DNA from: Cudoniella acicularis
Lineage: Eukaryota > Ascomycota > Leotiomycetes > Helotiales > Helotiaceae
NCBI GenBank assembly: GCA_013054445.1
Contig: JAAMPI010001100.1
Coordinates: 1-19,873, forward strand
Reading direction: 5' to 3'
DNA: 19,873 nt
Both the position numbers and the translations under genes were made by a program. The notes under the pieces were generated by a model. The model did no database searches, was not told where the DNA came from, and saw nothing but the letters and a program-made list of their open reading frames with translations. Positions 16,826 to 19,873 of the stretch are shown here, piece after piece. Each line of letters opens with the position of its first letter. Position 1 is the first letter of the stretch.

Positions 16826-17133
16826 TTCTAGAAGCTTCAGTTGTTGAGTCGTTTAGAGGCATACTACTGCCTATGCCTTTACCCTTGACTCCACTCTACA
16901 GGAAAAACGATACACCGCCTCACCTATAACTTGAATCTAACAGCAACATCACTTCCTCTTCCCCTTACAATTCTTCCTCCCTCTTAACTCTATTTTTAAT
17001 AATACCAGCAATCCTCATCAACCTCCTAACCTACTTGACCCTTCCCTCACTCGCCTCTTCTTATCTAAGCGCACTCGATATCCTCCATCTCTCCTCGTTT
17101 ATTCCAAATTGGGATTGTGTTGCGCAGCCTTGA
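16826..17133 (+). pseudogene. Relict 5' copy of the F-box gene, start codon lost
   Basis: This parallels the region before and into the F-box gene at 19187. TTCTAGAAGCTTCAGTTG (16826) matches TTCTAGAACCTTCAGTTG (18981). AATAATACCAGCAATCCTC at 17000 matches AATATGCCAGCAACCCTC at 19184. The start codon ATG is ATA at 17002-17004. The frame continues IPAILINLLTYLTLPSLASS then YLSALDILHLSSF, against MPATLTNLLTQYPLL and YLSTLDLLSLSL in the intact copy, until TGA 17131-17133. Homology fades afterwards. The spacing between leader and start is similar in both (about 170-200 bp), so the 5' leader was duplicated too. Direction of copying is unknown. Confidence 0.65.
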
Positions 17134-17778
17134 TGGGTTTTGAGGGAGGGGCCAGTAGTGAATTTGAGGAGAAGAGAGTAGAGAGTGAGAAGAGAAGGAG
17201 GAGGGTTTAAGTGCTATTCTTTTCGTGGCAAGGACCCAATTCAACTAAACTGAGGATCATAGTATATAAAAGCATTCGGAAATTCTAAGTAGCCTTTTGC
17301 TTCATTGTAATTACGTTCTGTTTAGGCAATTTCGGATTTCTATTAATTCAACAGTATAATTAAATTGTCTCCAATATCTTATCTAGAAAGAGATCAGTCG
17401 CCTCGCTCGCAAAGAATGGTCGGGGCCGTTTCTCACAATAGAGTTGACTAGATTGCGGTATCATCCCTCACCCCCACGTTCCCGACATGTAACCTCTCAC
17501 CCATTCCCACAAGGTCATACTAGCTAATAAAACGACATAAAACCGCCGATAACGCATACCTCATAATAATAGGCTATACATCTACTATCCCCAAAAACAG
17601 CAGGCTTAAGAAAATCATCATCCCCAGCATCAAATACCCCATCGCAATTCCCTACGCGGCAGAAGACAACACCAAGCTCCCAAGTGTTGGTAATTGTACA
17701 TACTGCAGATCGTTATTCAATTCTTGAAAAACTTGTTCTTAGTTCTTGTATGTGAAGAGGATGCAAGATTGCCCGCTT
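17134..17778. other. Spacer, no recognised gene
   Basis: It begins with a purine-rich tract (17140-17210). TATATAAAAG at about 17263-17272 resembles a TATA box, but no start codon with a supported frame follows. The remainder shows no domain on either strand. Confidence 0.4.
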
Positions 17779-18117
17779 TCATTTTAGTTGCTGGCTAGAT
17801 TGTGGAGGGCTTTGGTGTGTTGTAAGCCAGAATGATACCGCGCTGATGGTGTGAATTCCTGCGGGGAATACGGCCCAGGCTAGGGGGGCGTAGGAATATT
17901 CGCAGACTCAGCTCAGTAAAGACTGCTGGCCGAGGATCAGGCTCACATGGATATTATTCGCAATGGCGCATAGAGCAGCAATGTACTCGATTATAGTAAT
18001 AATGCGGTGGTATTTAAGCTGAGAAGTAGTCCCTGTTAGGCTCAGGAATCTCGACTTAGTGGGAGAGGCAGCGATTGTATAGCAGGGATTATCATAAGTC
18101 AAGATTCTCGTGGGCAA
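17779..18117 (-). pseudogene. Putative multi-pass membrane protein, decayed
   Basis: The minus-strand frame from about 18117 reads PTRILTYDNPCYTIAASPTK, TTSQLKYHRIITIIEYIAAL, CAIANNIHVSLILGQQSLLS, then TGA 17910-17908, and continues in the same frame: VCEYSYAPLAWAVFPAGIH and TISAVSFWLTTHQSPPQSS to TGA 17781-17779. Two or three hydrophobic stretches (IITIIEYIAALCAIANN; LAWAVFPAGIHTISAVSFWL) suggest a polytopic fungal membrane protein. The first TGA likely replaced Trp or Arg. Upstream (18118-18350, minus) further protein-like segments occur in different frames (TPAMLSTLGPSLAESAMLSF), so the N-terminal half is probably frameshifted or split by introns. Family not recognised. Confidence 0.5.
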
Positions 18118-18970
18118 ATGGAAGGGGCGCCGAGTGATAGTGGCAAGGAAAGACTAGGGCGTTGGAAAGATAGCATAGCGGATTCGGCGAGGCTGGGGCC
18201 GAGTGTTGAGAGCATAGCCGGTGTTGGTCCTGGAAGGACGAGGGAGCTAGAGGGTGCTTGGAGATGTTGCATTGAGGATCAGTCGAGTGAGGTTTCGCAG
18301 GGCCAGGCAAATGAGGGAGTGCTGTTGCGGGTCCAGTATACCTCGAGTAATACTGCGCATTTTCCGGTGGATCAATCTTTGGGCAAATAGCCAGACGGCC
18401 AGGCGGAAAACCAATGCTGGTATTTAAGGGGACCCAGAAAAGCAGCAGAAAGTGCAGATATCGTAGAACACTACGGAATCGAGAACGCCAAACCTATAGT
18501 TAAATTTCGACGGGAAACCATAATAAGTTAAAGTTAGGGGAAAGGGAGCATGTGGTAGAAAAGTTGCAGAATAATTTTAATACATAAGGAGATCTCTATT
18601 CTGACTGTCGTGTGGTGATAATTATTAGTTATTAAAGGATACTAGCGATTTGTCTGAAAGTGGGAGAGAAGCCTGCAGCCTGCTCATAGGGGTGAGGTTT
18701 TAGCTATTTTAACGCCCCTGGATTGCGCTGCTTCTCCTCGCTAAAACAACCTGAATATGAACCAAGTTTCGCGTGAAAATAATTACTGACAGATATTACA
18801 GGATCTACCTTACCCCAGGCATGTTCTTATCTTTTATATCTATCGCAATTTCTTACTTCATTGCTGGTGCACCACTTAACAAACAACAATAATTATAATT
18901 ATAGACAATATATAGCTTCTATTTCGTTATTTTGCCCTTTCTCTAAAAATGCAATTGGTATGATAGGAAT
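18118..18970. other. Spacer, possible upstream exon debris of the membrane gene, one inverted repeat
   Basis: The first 230 bp may be the decayed N-terminal part of the minus-strand membrane gene; the + strand frame here (18118-18390) is its shadow. GTTTTAGC 18697-18704 and GCTAAAAC 18740-18747 form an 8-bp inverted repeat. Nothing else is supported. Confidence 0.4.
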
Positions 18971-19186
18971 AAAGTGAAGTTTCTAGAACCTTCAGTTGAG
19001 AGATGGTGGGTTTTTACGAGCGCTGTTGCCTTGCTGCATGCACCCCACTTAAATGATTCACCGCTTCACTCAAATCGACAAGCAAACAACAACAATAACA
19101 ATTATTTTCACACCTATCATTATTTTTATTCCTCTCTTAATCTTCATTCTTTACCTCTAACACTATTTTTTTTTTAAATATAAAAT

Positions 19187-19873
19187 ATGCCAGCAACCCT
19201 CACCAACCTCCTAACCCAATACCCCCTCCTAACCCACCTCTCCTGCTACCTAAGCACACTCGACCTCCTTTCCCTCTCCCTCACCTGCTCAAAATTCCAC
19301 TCTCTCATCCTCTCATCCCCATCCATCTTCGCGTGTCTAAAACGCAACGCGTTATGTGATGGCCACGGCTTGATTGCGCGCCAAGAAGCAAAAGGATATT
19401 ATTATGGTTTAAGGAGTAGGGGTTTCGTGTGGGGAAGGGGAGGAAAGGCGCATTATGATGAGGAGATTGAGGTTAGGGTTTGGGAGAGAAAGTGTGAGGA
19501 GAGTGAGGCGTTGCCGTGTGTGAAGTGTGGGGTTAATGTTTGTGAGGTTTGTCTCTTCCTCGCCCTCACTTTCCTCAGGTGCAGTAGAGGGGCTGATTCC
19601 GAGAGCAGGAATGCCGCTACTACCCCCGCGACCGCGACCGTCCTGGTTTCCAATCCCGACGACGCCCGCATCTCGACCCCGCCTATCAGAATCATGATCT
19701 AATTACTTACTGTCCTGGTTGCGATGAGAAAATCGAGAAAGAATTACCAGTGAGATTGGAAGAGTATTGTGATTGCGATCAGTATACGCGGTGGATTTGT
19801 TTGCCGTGTAAAATTAAAGAGGATAAGGAGAGTGGGGAGTTTTATAGGGTGTGTACGAAAGGGGAATGGGAGT
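19187..19873 (+). CDS. F-box-like protein with Cys-rich C-terminal region, partial at right edge
   Basis: ATG 19187 gives MPATLTNLLTQYPLLTHLSC then YLSTLDLLSLSLTCSKFHSL, an F-box-type N-terminus (hydrophobic, Leu-rich, 'L-L-SLSLTCS'). RNALCDGHGLIARQEAKGYY and CEESEALPCVKCGVNVCEVC follow with paired cysteines. This frame ends at TAA 19700-19702. From about 19688 another frame is clearly the continuation: HDLITYCPGCDEKIEKELPV, RLEEYCDCDQYTRWICLPCK and VCTKGEWE, open to the window end. Either an intron of about 139 bp (GTTTGT near 19549 to ATCAG near 19687, phase-compatible) or a frameshift joins them. F-box proteins are SCF ubiquitin-ligase adaptors; the Cys pairs suggest a metal-binding tail. 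The 5' leader is pyrimidine-rich with a T-run at 19168-19176. Confidence 0.65.

Noticed and set aside
18118..18390. Plus-strand 90-codon frame
   Set aside because: Opposite a more protein-like minus-strand continuation of the membrane gene; no family resemblance.

Overview
The window looks like a gene-poor, repeat-rich stretch of a filamentous ascomycete (Pezizomycotina) genome. Introns are short (43-63 bp) with GT..AG ends and CTAAC/CTGAT-like branch sites. The recognisable proteins are fungal: CreA-type carbon repressor, fungal family-2 glycosyltransferase, BCS1-like AAA ATPase, fungal APH-like kinase, and an F-box protein with a Cys-rich tail. Base composition alternates between AT-rich TpA-loaded blocks and more balanced blocks. 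I cannot name the genus. No rRNA, tRNA, CRISPR array, intact transposon or bacterial-style operon was seen.

The main result is that almost every identifiable gene is broken. Left to right: a decayed BCS1-like C-terminal gene (2-1130, +); a second BCS1-like scrap (1313-1489, +); a full-length family-2 glycosyltransferase gene with 11 in-frame stops and no frameshift (1782-3380, +); a C2H2 zinc-finger gene with intact fingers but broken upstream frame (4572-5645, +); a CreA-like pseudogene (5937-6930, -); an unrecognised gene riddled with TAG (8103-8655, -); an HD-domain (HDDC2/YGK1-like) nucleotidase pseudogene (9177-10045, -); a weakly supported decayed + strand frame (10205-10861); a membrane-protein fragment (10986-11285, -); an unrecognised 344-codon gene with 12 stops (12217-13251, +); an AT-rich repeat block (13320-13700); an APH-like kinase pseudogene (14951-16146, +); a relict F-box copy that lost its ATG (16826-17133, +); a decayed membrane-protein gene (17779-18117, -); and an F-box gene leaving the right edge (19187-19873, +).

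The damage has a specific pattern. In the five most mutated genes I counted 39 internal stops: 27 TAG, 12 TAA and no TGA. CreA zinc ligands changed Cys to Tyr and His to Tyr, and the glycosyltransferase QxxRW tryptophan became TAG. All of these are CpA to TpA transitions on one strand or the other, the signature of repeat-induced point mutation (RIP). I infer that the window holds duplicated copies of normally conserved genes, inactivated by RIP, as in an accessory or subtelomeric compartment. The genes do not form an evident pathway; what links them is shared decay. The least damaged genes (APH-like kinase, C2H2 gene, right-edge F-box gene) show only one or a few lesions.
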